Shown: one piece after another, positions 37,327 through 47,577 of the stretch | Layout of the letters: every line of letters starts with the position of its first letter | Numbering within the stretch: position 1 is the first letter of the stretch | From: Burkholderiales bacterium RIFCSPHIGHO2_12_FULL_69_20 | Lineage (GTDB): Bacteria; Pseudomonadota; Gammaproteobacteria; Burkholderiales; Burkholderiaceae_C | DNA length: 64,000 nucleotides | Assembly: GCA_001770815.1 (NCBI GenBank) | Contig: MESD01000019.1 | Location: forward strand, 15,973-79,972 | Reading direction: 5' to 3' | Program-made: the position numbers and the translations under genes | The notes under the pieces: model-generated | Seen by the model: the letters and a program-made list of their open reading frames with translations, nothing else | Databases searched by the model: none | Told to the model about the DNA's origin: nothing

Positions 37327-40300
37327 ATGAAAGCAATGTCCATCGACGTGGCGGTGTCCACGTTCGGCGCTGCAGCCGCGGCCAAGCTGCGAAGTGCTGC
37401 GGCGGTCGGTCAGCCCGAAGACCAGATCCGCGGTCCGTTCGAGCGTTTGCTCGAAGACCTGGCGGCCCTGGGCGGCTTTGGCAAAGGCACGGTGGTCGCC
37501 ATCGGTGAGAGCATCGTCTCCGACCTGCGAACCCGGCCCGACTACGCCGTCACGGTGCATGGCGCATTGGTCGGCTTCATCGAGCTCAAGGCGCCTGGAA
37601 AAGGTGCCGATCCCCGCCGATTCAGAGACGTGCATGACAAGGCCCAGTGGCAGCGTCTGCAGTCGCTGCCCAACCTGATCTATACCGACGGCAACGAGTT
37701 CAGCCTGTGGCAGAACGGCCTACTGGCCAGTGCGGTGGTGCGCCTGCAGGGCGACATCGAAATCGACGGTGCCGCGCTGTTGCCGGCCCCGGGCCTGCAA
37801 GGGCTGTTCGACTTCTTCCTGCGGTGGCAGCCGATCGCGCCGCGTTCCGCCAAGGAATTGGCCGAGGTGAGCGCCAGGCTGTGCCGCCTGCTGCGCGACG
37901 AGGTGATCGAGGCGCTGGAACGCAAGACCGAGGCGTTGACCACGCTGGCGCTCGACTGGCGCGGCCTGCTCTTCCCCCAGGCCAGCGACGAGCAGTTTGC
38001 CGACGGCTACGCGCAGGCAGTCACGTTTGGCCTGCTGATCGCGCGGGCGCGAGGCATCACCATCGGCACCGATCTGCACAAAGTGGCCGAAGGTTTGAAG
38101 GACTCGGCCTCGCTGATCGGTGCCGCGCTGCAACTGCTGACCGACAACCAGGCCACCCGCCGGGCGCTCAACACCGCCCTCAGCACGCTGGAGCGTGTGC
38201 TCGACGCGGTGGACTGGCCCAGGATCAGCAAGGGCAAGGCCGATGCCTGGCTGTACTTCTACGAAGACTTCCTGGGCATCTACGACAACACGCTGCGCAA
38301 GGAAACCGGCTCGTACTACACGCCGCCTGAAGTGGTCGGCGCGATGGTGGCGCTGGTCGACCAGGCCTTGCAGCGCCCGGGCTTCGGCCTGCCGCGCGGG
38401 CTGGCCGACGACAGCGTGACGGTGGCCGACCCCGCCACCGGCACCGGCACCTTCGTGCTGGGCGTGCTACGGCACCTGGCCGCGCGCATCCATGAGGATG
38501 AAGGCGAAGGGGCCGTGCCGGCCGGCATCGAATCGGCGTTGAAGCGGCTGGTGGCCTTCGAGCTGCAGCTGGGGCCGTTTGCAGTGGCCCAGCTGCGCCT
38601 GCTGGCCGAGGTGGTGGCCTTGACCGGGGCGCTGCCCAAGGTGGCGCCACGCATGTACGTGACCGACACACTGAGCAACCCCAACGACGACGGCGGCAGC
38701 TTTCCCGGCTTCACCGCGGCCATTGGCCAGCAGCGGCGCGCCGCCAACCGCGTCAAGCGCGAGCAGCCCATCACGGTGGTCATCGGCAACCCGCCCTACA
38801 AGGACAAGGCCAGGGGCCTGGGCGGCTGGGTCGAAGGCGCCAGCCGCCTGAAGGGCGAGTACGCACCGCTCGACGACTGGCAGCCGCTGCGCGAGTGGGG
38901 CATGGGCGCCCATGCCAAGCACCTGCGCAACCTCTACATCTACTTCTGGCGCTGGGCCAGCCGCAAGGTGTTCGAGCCCTTCGACGGCCAGGCCGAGGGC
39001 GGTGGGCACGGCATCGTGGCCTTCATCTCGGCGGCGGGCTTCATCAGCGGGCCGGCCTTCGAGCGCATGCGCCAGCACCTGCGCGAGTGGTGCCACGAGA
39101 TCTGGGTGATCGATTGCTCACCCGAGGGCCACCAGCCCGAGGTGTCGTCCCGCATCTTCCAGGGTGTGCAGCAGCCGGTGTGCATCGTGCTGGCGGCGCG
39201 GCATGTGGGCACGCACAGGTCCGGGCCGGCGCAGGTGCGTTGGCGGGCATTGCCTGAAGCGCACCGCAACGCCAAGTTCGAGGCCTTGAAGACCTTGACG
39301 CTGAACGACACCGGCTGGCAGGACTGCCCGAGCGACGGGCGCGCGCCGTTCTTGCCGACAACGAGTCGTCAGTGGTCGCAATTCCCTCTTGTAGACGACC
39401 TGTTCGTCTACGGCGGCTCAGGAGTTCAACCGATGCGCGTGTGGGTAATTGCGCCTGATGCCGAGTCCCTGGCGTCACGTTGGCGGCGGCTGGTTGAGGC
39501 CCCAGCGGACCAAAAGCAGACCCTGTTCCACCCTACCTTGCGCGGCGGCCTGCCCGCCGACCGGCACATCGACTCCGTGGTCAGGGACCCCATTCCTGGC
39601 TACCCGCAGAACCTCCAGCCCGTCGCTGAAGACACGGGCGTTTGCCCGCCACCGCTCCGGTATGGCAGTCGATCGTTTGACCGGCAGTGGATCATTCCCG
39701 ATGCGCGCGTCATCACCCAGCCGAATGCAAATCTCTGGCGCGGGTTGTCGGAGCGGCAGGTTTTCCTGACCTTGCTGCATGATCGCCACCCCGGAAGTGG
39801 CCCCGCGACAACGTTTACGGGGCTGGTTCCGGACAAGCATCACTTCAAGGGCTCGTTTGGCGGGCGGGCATTTCCGCTGTGGACCGACGCGTCCTCGGCC
39901 CTCCCCAACCTGCGGTCAACGTTGGTGGCGCATTTGGCTGGCACCTTTGGGCAAGCCGTCGATGCCGAGGACCTCTTTGCCTACATCGCCGCCGTCACCG
40001 CTCACCCCGGTTATGGGCAACGCTTCGACCAAGACTTGGCCACTCCGGGTCTGCGCATCCCGCTGACCGCCGACGCCGCCACTTTCGCCGAAGCGGTCGC
40101 CCTCGGCCGTCGCGTGGTGTGGCTGCACACCTTCGGCGAACGCTTCGCCGACACGGCCGCCGATCGCCCGCCGGCCCCGCCGCGTCTGCCGGCGGGCCGC
40201 CGGCCCCAGGTGCCCAAGGGCGGCGCCATCCCACTCGACGCTGTGGGCATGCCCGATGTAATGAGTTACGACGCCGCGTTGCAGCGCCTGCACATCGGCA

Positions 40301-40698
40301 GCGGCTTCATCGAGCCGGTGCCCAGCGCCGTGTGGCACTACCAGGTGTCGGGCAAGCAGGTGCTGGTGCAGTGGTTCAGCAGCCGCAGGAAGAACCGTGA
40401 GCGCCCGCTGATCGGCGACCGTCGCCCGCCCTCGCCGCTGGGCGAGATCCACCCAGACTCCTGGCCGGCCGAGTACACGACCGAGCTGCTCAACGTGCTG
40501 AACGTGCTGGGCTTGCTGGTCGATCTGGAGCCGGCGCAGGCCGCGTTGCTGGAGCGCATCTGCACGGGGCCCTTGATCGACGATGCCACGCTGCGCCAGA
40601 CCGGGGTGTTTGCGGTGACCCAAGTACCGAAGCGCAAGGCCGCCCAAGCCTCGCACGGGCCTGACCTGTTGACCGATGTGCCGTCGCTGGGCGTATGA
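37327..40698 (+). CDS. Single-chain type IIG/ISP-like restriction-modification enzyme
   Basis: Protein of 1123 residues combining nuclease, methyltransferase and recognition domain. The N-terminal PD-(D/E)xK site is RPDYAVTVHGALVGFIELKAPG (about 70-90). A helical connector follows, then gamma-type N6-adenine methyltransferase motifs: ETGSYYTPPEVV, ADPATGTGTFVLGVL (about 367) and IGNPPYKDKA (about 487). The last 400 residues include the target-recognition region. Type ISP enzymes have a helicase between nuclease and methyltransferase; none is present here, so a type IIG-like mode without ATP is likely. A GGAG site lies 6 bases before the ATG. VapBC precedes it divergently and MNT-HEPN follows after 37 bases. 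Confidence 0.9.
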   Translation: MKAMSIDVAVSTFGAAAAAKLRSAAAVGQPEDQIRGPFERLLEDLAALGGFGKGTVVAIGESIVSDLRTRPDYAVTVHGALVGFIELKAPGKGADPRRFRDVHDKAQWQRLQSLPNLIYTDGNEFSLWQNGLLASAVVRLQGDIEIDGAALLPAPGLQGLFDFFLRWQPIAPRSAKELAEVSARLCRLLRDEVIEALERKTEALTTLALDWRGLLFPQASDEQFADGYAQAVTFGLLIARARGITIGTDLHKVAEGLKDSASLIGAALQLLTDNQATRRALNTALSTLERVLDAVDWPRISKGKADAWLYFYEDFLGIYDNTLRKETGSYYTPPEVVGAMVALVDQALQRPGFGLPRGLADDSVTVADPATGTGTFVLGVLRHLAARIHEDEGEGAVPAGIESALKRLVAFELQLGPFAVAQLRLLAEVVALTGALPKVAPRMYVTDTLSNPNDDGGSFPGFTAAIGQQRRAANRVKREQPITVVIGNPPYKDKARGLGGWVEGASRLKGEYAPLDDWQPLREWGMGAHAKHLRNLYIYFWRWASRKVFEPFDGQAEGGGHGIVAFISAAGFISGPAFERMRQHLREWCHEIWVIDCSPEGHQPEVSSRIFQGVQQPVCIVLAARHVGTHRSGPAQVRWRALPEAHRNAKFEALKTLTLNDTGWQDCPSDGRAPFLPTTSRQWSQFPLVDDLFVYGGSGVQPMRVWVIAPDAESLASRWRRLVEAPADQKQTLFHPTLRGGLPADRHIDSVVRDPIPGYPQNLQPVAEDTGVCPPPLRYGSRSFDRQWIIPDARVITQPNANLWRGLSERQVFLTLLHDRHPGSGPATTFTGLVPDKHHFKGSFGGRAFPLWTDASSALPNLRSTLVAHLAGTFGQAVDAEDLFAYIAAVTAHPGYGQRFDQDLATPGLRIPLTADAATFAEAVALGRRVVWLHTFGERFADTAADRPPAPPRLPAGRRPQVPKGGAIPLDAVGMPDVMSYDAALQRLHIGSGFIEPVPSAVWHYQVSGKQVLVQWFSSRRKNRERPLIGDRRPPSPLGEIHPDSWPAEYTTELLNVLNVLGLLVDLEPAQAALLERICTGPLIDDATLRQTGVFAVTQVPKRKAAQASHGPDLLTDVPSLGV

Positions 40699-40735
40699 CG
40701 CCCACGCGGCTCCGCCCTTGCGGCATGATGTGCCC

Positions 40736-41029
40736 ATGGACCGCGATACCGTCCTCGCCCTGCTGCGCGAACATCTGCCGGTGCTGACCGAGCGTTTCGG
40801 CGTGCAGCGTCTGCGCCTGTTTGGCAGCATGGCGCGTGGCACTGCGCGGCCCGACAGCGATGTGGACGTGTTGGTGGACTTTGGCCAGCCTGCCACGCCC
40901 GAAGCATTGTTTGGCACCCAGTTCTATCTTGAAGACCTGTTCGGTCGCGATGTCGATCTGGTGACGGAGCGTGCCTTGCGTCCGCAACTAAGACCGTATG
41001 TCGAACGAGACGCCATCGCCATTGCCTGA
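40736..41029 (+). CDS. MNT-type nucleotidyltransferase antitoxin
   Basis: Minimal nucleotidyltransferase of 97 residues with the motif RLFGSMARGTARPDSDVDVLVDF and a third acidic residue in RDVDLVTE. In MNT-HEPN pairs such proteins silence the HEPN RNase by AMPylating it near its active site. The start at 40736 is chosen over the ORF-track start because the protein begins with the family-typical MDRDTVLALLREHLP. It overlaps the HEPN gene by 32 bases. Confidence 0.9.
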   Translation: MDRDTVLALLREHLPVLTERFGVQRLRLFGSMARGTARPDSDVDVLVDFGQPATPEALFGTQFYLEDLFGRDVDLVTERALRPQLRPYVERDAIAIA

Positions 41030-41387
41030 GCGCGAGTGGCGCCTGTATGTGCGCGACATGGTCGAGTTCTGCGACCAGGTGCTGCTGTACACCGACGGTC
41101 ACAACCTGGAAAGCCTGCTCGCCGACCGCATGCGCCTCGACGCCACCATGCGCAACCTGGAGCTGATCGGCGAAGCCGCCACGCATGTGCCAGCGGCGGT
41201 GCGAGACAGCGCGCCAGACATTCCCTGGCGACAGGCCGTCAGCACACGCAACCGGCTGGCGCATGCCTACCTGACGATTGAACCGGAAACGGTCTGGCTG
41301 ATCATCACGCAGCATTTGCCGCCGCTGCGCGAACGTCTGGCGGCCCTCGCCGGCGACACCGGAGCCACTGGCGCGGGCAGGGATTGA
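40998..41387 (+). CDS. HEPN-domain (DUF86/HepT-like) RNase toxin
   Basis: 129-residue HEPN toxin. The RX4-6H ribonuclease motif is seen in VSTRNRLAHAYLTIEPETVW, with the Tyr following the His that MNT partners modify in characterised pairs. The N-terminal part REWRLYVRDMVEFCDQVLLYT and MRLDATMRNLELIGEAA is typical of the family. Together with the MNT gene it forms a HepT/MntA-like pair, which is often linked to phage defence. It ends 15 bases from the convergent prfC. Confidence 0.9.
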   Translation: MSNETPSPLPEREWRLYVRDMVEFCDQVLLYTDGHNLESLLADRMRLDATMRNLELIGEAATHVPAAVRDSAPDIPWRQAVSTRNRLAHAYLTIEPETVWLIITQHLPPLRERLAALAGDTGATGAGRD

Positions 41388-41402
41388 CCTGCGGCCGGTC
41401 GC

Positions 41403-43115
<1,713 letters not shown>

Positions 43116-43266
43116 GGCAAATCGGCGCGCCGCGGGTGGCGGGCGCGCCGAACCTGAGCAAGGTGGAAACCGGCGATTATCGGCGGGCGGGCGGTTTCGT
43201 CGCAGCCCGGCAAGTGCGATGATTTCAGTCCCCCCGGCCCCTCACGCCCACCGCAGCGACCCCACC

Positions 43267-43581
43267 ATGCCCGATCTACTCGCCGCTCACCGCCACACGA
43301 CCAACAACCGGGCCGAGGTCGAGGCCAGCGCGCTCTGCGGCTGCTGCTATTGCATGCAGACCTTTCCGCCGTCGGAGATCGTGGCCTTCACCGGCCTGGA
43401 CATGGACAACCTCGATGATCCCGATGCGGCCGACGCGGAAACTGCCCTGTGCCCCCGGTGCGGCAGCGAATCGGTGATCGGCGACCGGTCGGGCTACAAG
43501 ATCAATGCCCAGTTTCTGGGCAACATGAACGAGGCCTGGTTCCAGCGAACCATCATCCACAAGCCCCGCCCCAAGCCTTAG
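43267..43581 (+). CDS. Small zinc-ribbon-like cytoplasmic protein
   Basis: 104-residue protein of unknown function. Two Cys pairs, CGCCYCMQTF and LCPRCGSESVIGD, suggest a zinc ribbon, and the end GYKINAQFLGNMNEAWFQ is typical of a widespread small family of uncharacterised cytoplasmic proteins. The start at 43267 (MPDLLAAHRHTTNNRAEVE) replaces the ORF-track start that lies inside prfC on the opposite strand. It faces the nSTAND gene convergently. Confidence 0.75.
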   Translation: MPDLLAAHRHTTNNRAEVEASALCGCCYCMQTFPPSEIVAFTGLDMDNLDDPDAADAETALCPRCGSESVIGDRSGYKINAQFLGNMNEAWFQRTIIHKPRPKP

Positions 43582-43609
43582 CTTGGCAGCCCGGTTGCGC
43601 GGTGCCGCC

Positions 43610-45973
43610 TCAGTGGCCCGGCCCGGCCGGCCGGCGCAGCACCCGCGTGCCGGCCAGCCGGTCGTGCAGCGTGCGGCGTTGCTGGCCGAAGAACATCGGC
43701 AGCCAGCCCAGCAGGCCCAGCCAGTAGCTGAAGAACTTGGCCAGAAAGCGCCGATAGCCGCGCCAGAAACCGATGCGCTGACCGTCGAGATCGGTGACCA
43801 CCAGGCCCATCAGCCGCTTGCCCAGCGTGGCCTGGCGCGCCGAGCGTGTGGATGCGGCCGACACGGCGCCCAGGATCGACACCACGGCCAGCAGCAGCCA
43901 GGCGTCGCGGACGTCGCTGTCCTGCGGCTTGACCCACTCGAGCTCGATGGCGATGCCCCAGGCAAACAAGGTCAGCACCAGGGCCAGCGCCAGGTCGATC
44001 AGCCCGGCCAGCAGCCGGCGCAGGTGGCCGGCGCGGGCGGCGGGGTCGACCGCCCAGGCCTGCGCCGCGCTGAGCGCCGGTGCGGTGGGCTCCGCCGGGG
44101 TCTCACCTGGTTGCGCCACGGCGGCCACCACCATCGGCGCGATCGGCACGGGCAGCGGCGGTGCGGCATCGGCGGCGGCGGCCACCTGCCGGCTGACCGC
44201 GGCGCGGGCGCGCTGCGCATGCAGCCGGCGCCCGATGGGCTCCAGCAGGTCGTAGGCCAGCAGCGCGGGCAGGCCGGCCAGCACATGCGCCATCAGTTCG
44301 ATGGCCACCTTCCAGCCGCCGCTGTGGGCGCCGCCCAACTGGTCGAGCCCAGCCGCCAGCTTGGCGCCACCCATCAGGTCGTCGATCTTGCGCGCCAGCA
44401 GCATCTGGCCGACGACGAACAGCACCGCCACCACGCCCATCACCGCAAAGCGCCAGCGGGTGCGCCAGAGGCGGTCGATCTCGGCCTCGGCCCGGGCGGC
44501 CAGCCGCACCTCGCGGCTGCGAAGGATGAAATCGTCCACCGCCTCGAAGTGGCCGCCGTACTGGGCCGCCCAGGCGGCGTTGGGCGCCGCGTGGCGCTGC
44601 CATTCCAGCGCCAGGTCGAGCTCGCGGTCGGACAGCAGCGCGGCGTCGTTGCGGGCGAACAGCGCGGCGCTCTCGGCCAGCCGGCGGTACTGGCGTGCGG
44701 CGGCGGCTTCTTCGTCGGCCCAGCGATCGAGCCGCTGCCACACCCGCATCAGGCTCTCGTGCGAGATGTCGATGCGGGTGTCGGGCGCCAGCGCCTCGCC
44801 TTCGGGCGGCATCAGGAACGAGCGGCTGCCCTTGCGGAACACCGCCATCACCGCCGTCAGCTCGGCCGCGCTGGCGCCGGTGATGGCGCCCAGGTCGGCC
44901 AGCGCGGTGGGCCGGCGGATGCCGCGCGCATCGGTGCCCTTGTCGGTGAGCGCGCGGAACACCCGCTGCGCCAGCTGCTGGCGCGCCGACAGTCCCGGCG
45001 GCGCGTCGGGCGCGGCCAGCTCGCCGAAGGCCTTCTCGGCATGCCGGTCGAGCGCGCCGTGCATGCCGCCGATGGCCTCGTAGTCGGCCAGCGCCAGCGG
45101 GCCGGTGGCGCCGCCCTCGTTCTCCCAGTGGTACCAGGTGCGGTTCAGCGCATGCTGCAGGATCGACAGCTGGTCGGGGTTGTCGCCCACGTCGTTGAGC
45201 AATCGTGTCAGCAGCACCGGGCTGACCTGCGCCTGCGCCAGGCTGGCCGGGCCGGTGATGGCCGCGCGGATCTCGTCGCGCGCCAGCCGCGGCACCAGGT
45301 ACTGGCCCTCGTTCATCACCTCGGGCAGGCCGTGGAACTGCGCGCAATCGCCCAGGTAATCCGAGCGCATGGTCAGCACCACGTGGATCGGCAGCGCGGT
45401 CTGGTCCACCGCCTCGAGCAGCAGCTTGACGAAGGCGGTGGCCTCGGGCCCGGGGCCGTGGGCGTGGCTGTGGTCGGCCACGTCTTGCCGGCCCTGGTAG
45501 CGAAACAGCTCCTCGAACTGGTCGACCACCACCAGCAGGTTGGTGCCGGCTGGCAGCCGCGCCTGGCGCACGATGTCGACCAGGCCCAGCCCGCTCATGC
45601 GCAGCGTGCCGCGCACCAGCTCCTCGGCGGTCATGCCATCGCCCAGCGATTTGGTGAACAGCACGTCGGGCACCGCCAGCGCCTGCGCCAGTGCGGTGAT
45701 CGGGTCGTGGCCCGGGCGGCAGGTGGCCATGCGCCAATCGGTGCCGGCACGCGCCATGTAGCCGCGGTGCAGCGCCGGGCGCAGGCCGCAGTTCACCAAC
45801 GACGACTTGCCGCTGCCCGAGGTGCCCACCACCGCCAGGAAGCGCCGCACCGCCAGCTTGTCGACCATGCGGTCGATCTGCCGCTCGCGGCCGAAGAACA
45901 GGTGCTCCTCGTCAGTGCGAAACGGCCGCAGGCCCGGGTAGGGGTTGCGCGTTGCGGTCGCAGCGTCAGCCAT
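43610..45973 (-). CDS. nSTAND ATPase with membrane helices and C-terminal RDD domain
   Basis: 787-residue protein, second gene of an operon with the TIR gene. Residues 1 to about 450 are a novel-STAND type 1 NTPase: start NPYPGLRPFRTDEEHLFFGRERQ, Walker A VVGTSGSGKSSLV, Walker B NLLVVVDQFEELFRYQ, then a winged-helix/helical part. Most nSTAND1 proteins end in WD40 or TPR sensor repeats. Here a membrane helix (FAVMGVVAVLFVVGQMLL) and further hydrophobic stretches are followed by a complete RDD domain (RRLLAGLIDLALALV, TLGKRLMGLVVTDLDGQR, RRTLHDRLAGTRVL). It may be a membrane-anchored sensor/switch that passes a signal to or from the TIR partner. The start overlaps the TIR gene by 8 bases. Confidence 0.88.
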   Translation of the reverse strand: MADAATATRNPYPGLRPFRTDEEHLFFGRERQIDRMVDKLAVRRFLAVVGTSGSGKSSLVNCGLRPALHRGYMARAGTDWRMATCRPGHDPITALAQALAVPDVLFTKSLGDGMTAEELVRGTLRMSGLGLVDIVRQARLPAGTNLLVVVDQFEELFRYQGRQDVADHSHAHGPGPEATAFVKLLLEAVDQTALPIHVVLTMRSDYLGDCAQFHGLPEVMNEGQYLVPRLARDEIRAAITGPASLAQAQVSPVLLTRLLNDVGDNPDQLSILQHALNRTWYHWENEGGATGPLALADYEAIGGMHGALDRHAEKAFGELAAPDAPPGLSARQQLAQRVFRALTDKGTDARGIRRPTALADLGAITGASAAELTAVMAVFRKGSRSFLMPPEGEALAPDTRIDISHESLMRVWQRLDRWADEEAAAARQYRRLAESAALFARNDAALLSDRELDLALEWQRHAAPNAAWAAQYGGHFEAVDDFILRSREVRLAARAEAEIDRLWRTRWRFAVMGVVAVLFVVGQMLLARKIDDLMGGAKLAAGLDQLGGAHSGGWKVAIELMAHVLAGLPALLAYDLLEPIGRRLHAQRARAAVSRQVAAAADAAPPLPVPIAPMVVAAVAQPGETPAEPTAPALSAAQAWAVDPAARAGHLRRLLAGLIDLALALVLTLFAWGIAIELEWVKPQDSDVRDAWLLLAVVSILGAVSAASTRSARQATLGKRLMGLVVTDLDGQRIGFWRGYRRFLAKFFSYWLGLLGWLPMFFGQQRRTLHDRLAGTRVLRRPAGPGH

Positions 45974-47456
45974 GGCGCGCCGCCTCCAGCGCCGCCAGGA
46001 AGGGCTCGGCCAGCGCCGCGCTGAAGCCGTCCAGCCCGTTGATCAGCCCGGCCTCGCCGCGGTCGATGCGCTTGGTCTTGTCGAACGACTCGTCGGGCGC
46101 CAGCCAGGTGTGCACCGTGGTGATGGGCCGGCCCTGGCGCAGCGACGGCGCCTTGGCCACGTCGGTCAGCACGCTGGCGTACCAGTCCTTGGTGCCGGCG
46201 CCGTAGTACACCAGCACCGCGTCGCACTGCGCCAGGCGCTGCTCGTGCGCCAGGCGCGCGGCCTGGGCATCGGGTGCAAAGGCCGGCAGCCGCACCTTGC
46301 AGCCGCGCGAGGCCAGCCACTCGCCGATCGGATCGGCCGCATCGCTGTCACGCGGGTCGCAAACCAGGTAGACCAGCTTGCCGCCGCCCTGCACCGGCGC
46401 GGCCGGTGGCGGCGCCTCGATCTCGGCCAGCGCGTCGAGCGCGGCCTTCTTCACCGCCTGCAGGTCGGCGGTGATCAGCTCGCCGCCCTGCACCCGCGGA
46501 TCGGTGTGCAGCGCCTGGATGAACTGCTGCTGGCGCGCATCGCTGCCCTGCAGCCCGGCGGGCAGCGAGACGACGCGGCGCAATCCGCCGCCCTGGGCCC
46601 GCGCGGCCGATTCGGCGTTCTGCAGTTCCACCGCCGGGCGCTTGAGCGGGCCCTCGGGCACCCAGCCGCTGTCGTTGCCCACCAGGTGGATGGCCAGCGC
46701 GCAGCGCGACAGCGCCTCCTGCACCGCCTGGCGGTAAGCCGCCTCGCCACGCGGCAGCTCGCGGTCGGGCAGCACGCGGTAGCCGCGCACGGCCAGCTCG
46801 ATGGCCAGCTCGCTGCGGTCGGCGCTGCGGTCGTGGTCGCACTCGGCCAGGTAGACGGCCGGCTTGGCCGGGCCGGCGTCGGCCGCGCTCTGGTCGTTGG
46901 CGGCCTCGGACTCGAGGTCGTTGATCAGCGAAGTCAGGTGGAAGGCCAGCGTCATGATCTGGTCGATGTACTTGGCCCGCGACTCCTTGCCGAAGTCGGG
47001 GTCGAGCTCCTTGGGCGCGTTGTCGGCATTGCGCTCGAAGAAGTTGTAGCCGGTCATCTCGCGCATCACCGCCGGCAGTGGGTCGAGTGTGGCCGGCGGC
47101 GCCTTGAACACCTTGAACACACGCGACTTGTTGTCGCGGGTCAGGCCGCCGGTCTGCTCGGCCGCCTCGCAGAAGGCCTGGGCCTCGTCGCGGCACCACT
47201 TCGAGGCCACATAACCTTCGCTGACCACGGCCAGCAGCACCGCCGATTCAGGCAGCCTGGCCATGATCTCGGGCGTGAACACGTCGTTGCCCTGCAGCCG
47301 CTCGTCGCGCCAGATCTCGGGCATGCGGCCCAGCCGCTGCTCCAGCACCACGCCCAGCGTCTTGTGGAAGCGGCTGACCCAGCCCTCGGCATCATTGAGC
47401 AGCGGCTTGTTGTCCTTGTGCGTGTAGCTGATGAACAGGTGGCGCTTGAAGCGCAT
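45966..47456 (-). CDS. Triple TIR/TIR-like domain protein
   Basis: 496-residue protein with three consecutive TIR-like domains. Domain 1 (about 1-150) begins KRHLFISYTHKDNKPLL and has SKWCRDEAQAF, where the Glu fits the catalytic residue of NAD-cleaving TIR domains. Domain 2 (about 190-350) begins VYLAECDHDRSADRSELAIEL with IHLVGNDSGWVPEG. Domain 3 (about 365-496) begins LVYLVCDPRDSDAADPIGEWL with CDAVLVYYGAGTKDW; both lack an obvious catalytic Glu and are probably binding or assembly modules. I chose ATG 47456 because GAGGG lies 7 bases upstream; ATG 47474 has no such site. Translationally coupled to the nSTAND-RDD gene. The probable role is abortive anti-phage immunity through NAD depletion or signalling. 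Confidence 0.87.
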   Translation of the reverse strand: MRFKRHLFISYTHKDNKPLLNDAEGWVSRFHKTLGVVLEQRLGRMPEIWRDERLQGNDVFTPEIMARLPESAVLLAVVSEGYVASKWCRDEAQAFCEAAEQTGGLTRDNKSRVFKVFKAPPATLDPLPAVMREMTGYNFFERNADNAPKELDPDFGKESRAKYIDQIMTLAFHLTSLINDLESEAANDQSAADAGPAKPAVYLAECDHDRSADRSELAIELAVRGYRVLPDRELPRGEAAYRQAVQEALSRCALAIHLVGNDSGWVPEGPLKRPAVELQNAESAARAQGGGLRRVVSLPAGLQGSDARQQQFIQALHTDPRVQGGELITADLQAVKKAALDALAEIEAPPPAAPVQGGGKLVYLVCDPRDSDAADPIGEWLASRGCKVRLPAFAPDAQAARLAHEQRLAQCDAVLVYYGAGTKDWYASVLTDVAKAPSLRQGRPITTVHTWLAPDESFDKTKRIDRGEAGLINGLDGFSAALAEPFLAALEAARHG

Positions 47457-47577
47457 GGGGCGGCCCTCGGTCATGCCGGCACCGGGCTGGCACCGCCACG
47501 CTGGCAGGGTAGGTGTGCGGGCTGCCGCTGGCAATCCCCAGGCGCCCGCCCAGGCACCCCGCCGCGGGGCGCCCGGT

